In this document: positions 63,985 through 64,000 of the stretch, in pieces
Numbering within the stretch: position 1 is the stretch's first letter
How the letters are laid out: the number at the start of each line of letters is the position of its first letter
NCBI GenBank assembly: GCA_949358305.1
Contig: OX442315.1
Span: 36,482,427-36,546,426, forward strand
Reading direction: 5' to 3'
From: Strigamia acuminata
Lineage: Eukaryota > Arthropoda > Chilopoda > Geophilomorpha > Linotaeniidae
Length of the DNA stretch: 64,000 bases
Made by a program: the position numbers and the translations under genes
Notes under the pieces: model-generated
What the model saw: only the letters and a program-made list of their open reading frames with translations
Databases searched by the model: none
What the model was told of the DNA's origin: nothing

Positions 63985-64000
63985 CTTGGGTTCACCTTTG

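Overview
The window is nuclear DNA of an AT-rich animal genome. Genes have many small exons with GT/AG introns, there are no operons, and transposon remnants lie every few kilobases. The predicted GID8, NUP35, OTULIN-like and ARHGAP39/Vilse proteins are clearly metazoan. The wording of GID8 and a short CCTAA (TTAGG-type) array lean towards an arthropod, but that is an inference and only moderately supported.

Layout. Positions 1-40970 hold the 5' part of a minus-strand ARHGAP39/Vilse-type RhoGAP gene. Four coding exons are readable: 40957-40970, 7429-7530 (WW domain 1), 3127-3265 (WW domain 2) and 251-349. The rest of the gene lies left of the window. Its first intron (33 kb) is crowded with mobile DNA. 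The main element is a 9.4-kb LTR retrotransposon (20964-30368) with apparently identical 1901-bp LTRs, inserted inside a hAT-type MITE (20564-30451). Both insertions keep their target-site duplications (AACA and GCTTAAAC).

Positions 40971-41478 look like a shared promoter between Vilse (-) and GID8 (+). GID8 (41479-42560, five exons) meets NUP35 (42981-44609, minus, eight exons) tail to tail. After a gene-poor stretch comes an OTULIN-family deubiquitinase (50274-55687, +) with a membrane segment and an intact catalytic triad, then a secreted galaxin-like dicysteine-repeat protein (57184-59482, +). The right edge holds the last exon of an unidentified minus-strand gene ending in a CaaX box (62623-63984).

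The neighbouring host genes have unrelated jobs (Rho signalling, CTLH ubiquitin ligase, nuclear pore, linear-ubiquitin removal, extracellular matrix). I see no functional cluster beyond shared promoters.

The most unusual object is the LTR element. It has no recognisable gag, protease, reverse transcriptase or integrase. It has a duplicated tRNA-Gln primer-binding site and a 3-kb noncoding leader with about 30 degenerate TTTTC/GAAAA hairpin modules. It also carries several internal copies of its polypurine tract and one 493-aa ORF of unknown family with an internally repeated motif. Several MITE superfamilies that share only their extreme termini are also visible.
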